From contig NC_086352.1 in NCBI RefSeq assembly GCF_036324505.1, positions 13,104,501 through 13,168,500 on the forward strand: a DNA stretch of 64,000 nt, written 5' to 3'. Position 1 is the stretch's first letter; every line of letters begins with the position of its first letter. Under the pieces are notes generated by a model. That model was not told the DNA's origin. It worked only from the letters and a program-made list of their open reading frames with translations, and ran no database searches. Both the position numbers and the translations under genes were made by a program. This DNA comes from Eleginops maclovinus. Lineage: Eukaryota > Chordata > Actinopteri > Perciformes > Eleginopidae. Positions 63,686-64,000 of the stretch are shown piece by piece.

Positions 63686-64000
63686 TCAGTCCTTCCTCAG
63701 GGCTACAGTCTGCTCCTTGATGCCCTCCTTAGTGATGATGCACAGTCGAAGGGCATCTCCGGTGTAGACGTCTCTCTCCGCGGCCGAGATGAAGACATCT
63801 TTGACCAGCTGAACCGCCTTTTCCTGAGTCAGAGGGACGTGCTGTACACCCTCCATGTTCTTGAAACCAATCTGTCAAATGACGTGTTAAAAAGAGAGAC
63901 ATACATTAATTTACAATGTTTACTTTATGGAAACTTGGCTGGAGCTTTGCATTGGCATTATCCTTTACCTGGTTGTCCAAAAGTGGCTGTAGCATGGCAC
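63686..64000 (-). CDS. psmb1: 20S proteasome subunit beta type-1 (beta-6), last two exons; partial
   Basis: PSMB1 is the non-catalytic beta-6 subunit of the 20S core beta ring. The penultimate exon (63969 to beyond the edge) reads [10 protein letters not shown] with donor GTAAAG. The last exon (63686-63871) reads [20 protein letters not shown] through [16 protein letters not shown] and ends VALRKD with TGA at 63686-63688. The [11 protein letters not shown] segment and the LRKD tail are diagnostic of PSMB1. The intron between them is 97 bp. Upstream exons lie beyond 64000. Confidence 0.95.

Overview
The window is vertebrate, almost certainly teleost fish, genomic DNA. The evidence is spliced genes with GT-AG introns, very dense (CA)n/(TG)n microsatellites, a Rex3/RTE retrotransposon, Tc1-like transposons, and four recognisable vertebrate genes: smyd3, tbp, psmc3 and psmb1. 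No species can be named from the sequence alone.

Layout. Positions 1-53.1 kb are the 5' part of a large minus-strand smyd3 gene (SET/MYND lysine methyltransferase). Coding exon 1 is at 52878-53038. A 19-kb intron 1 follows, then a tight cluster of exons 2-5 at 32478-33621. An incomplete intron 5 of at least 32.4 kb runs off the left edge. These five exons encode the first 180 residues (N-terminal SET part, complete MYND zinc finger, start of the SET insert). The catalytic SET core and the C-terminal lobe are not in the window. The two large introns hold about 27 long dinucleotide arrays (roughly 3 kb in all), one full-length Rex3 copy flanked by a 13-bp target-site duplication, two Tc1-like relics, several non-autonomous DNA transposons, and LINE 3' tails.

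Positions 55.0-64.0 kb are a compact housekeeping block with no dinucleotide array. tbp (TATA-box binding protein, minus strand, 8 coding exons, 301 aa, complete) stands head-to-head with psmc3 (26S proteasome ATPase Rpt5, plus strand, 427 aa, complete). The apparent shared promoter of about 100 bp carries a palindromic ETS site. psmb1 (20S proteasome beta-6 subunit, minus strand, last two exons only) converges on psmc3 and runs off the right edge. psmc3 and psmb1 work in one machine: Rpt5 is in the ATPase ring that unfolds substrate and opens the gate of the 20S core, and the psmb1 product is a non-catalytic beta subunit of that core. tbp is the general transcription factor that has long been known to be linked to psmb1 in animals.

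Main points for a second look: (1) psmc3 has a single 319-bp intron, unlike the many-exon mammalian gene, and lies between tbp and psmb1. (2) A stretch around 20.46-21.37 kb looks like error-rich assembly filler containing a deletion-riddled second copy of sequence 1.8 kb upstream. (3) The Rex3 copy is intact except for one single-base frameshift. (4) Perfect cAMP-response-element palindromes sit inside two different DNA-transposon families. (5) Microsatellite density falls abruptly at 53.5 kb. I did not find a convincing new biological system. The unusual content is gene structure, mobile elements and repeat architecture.
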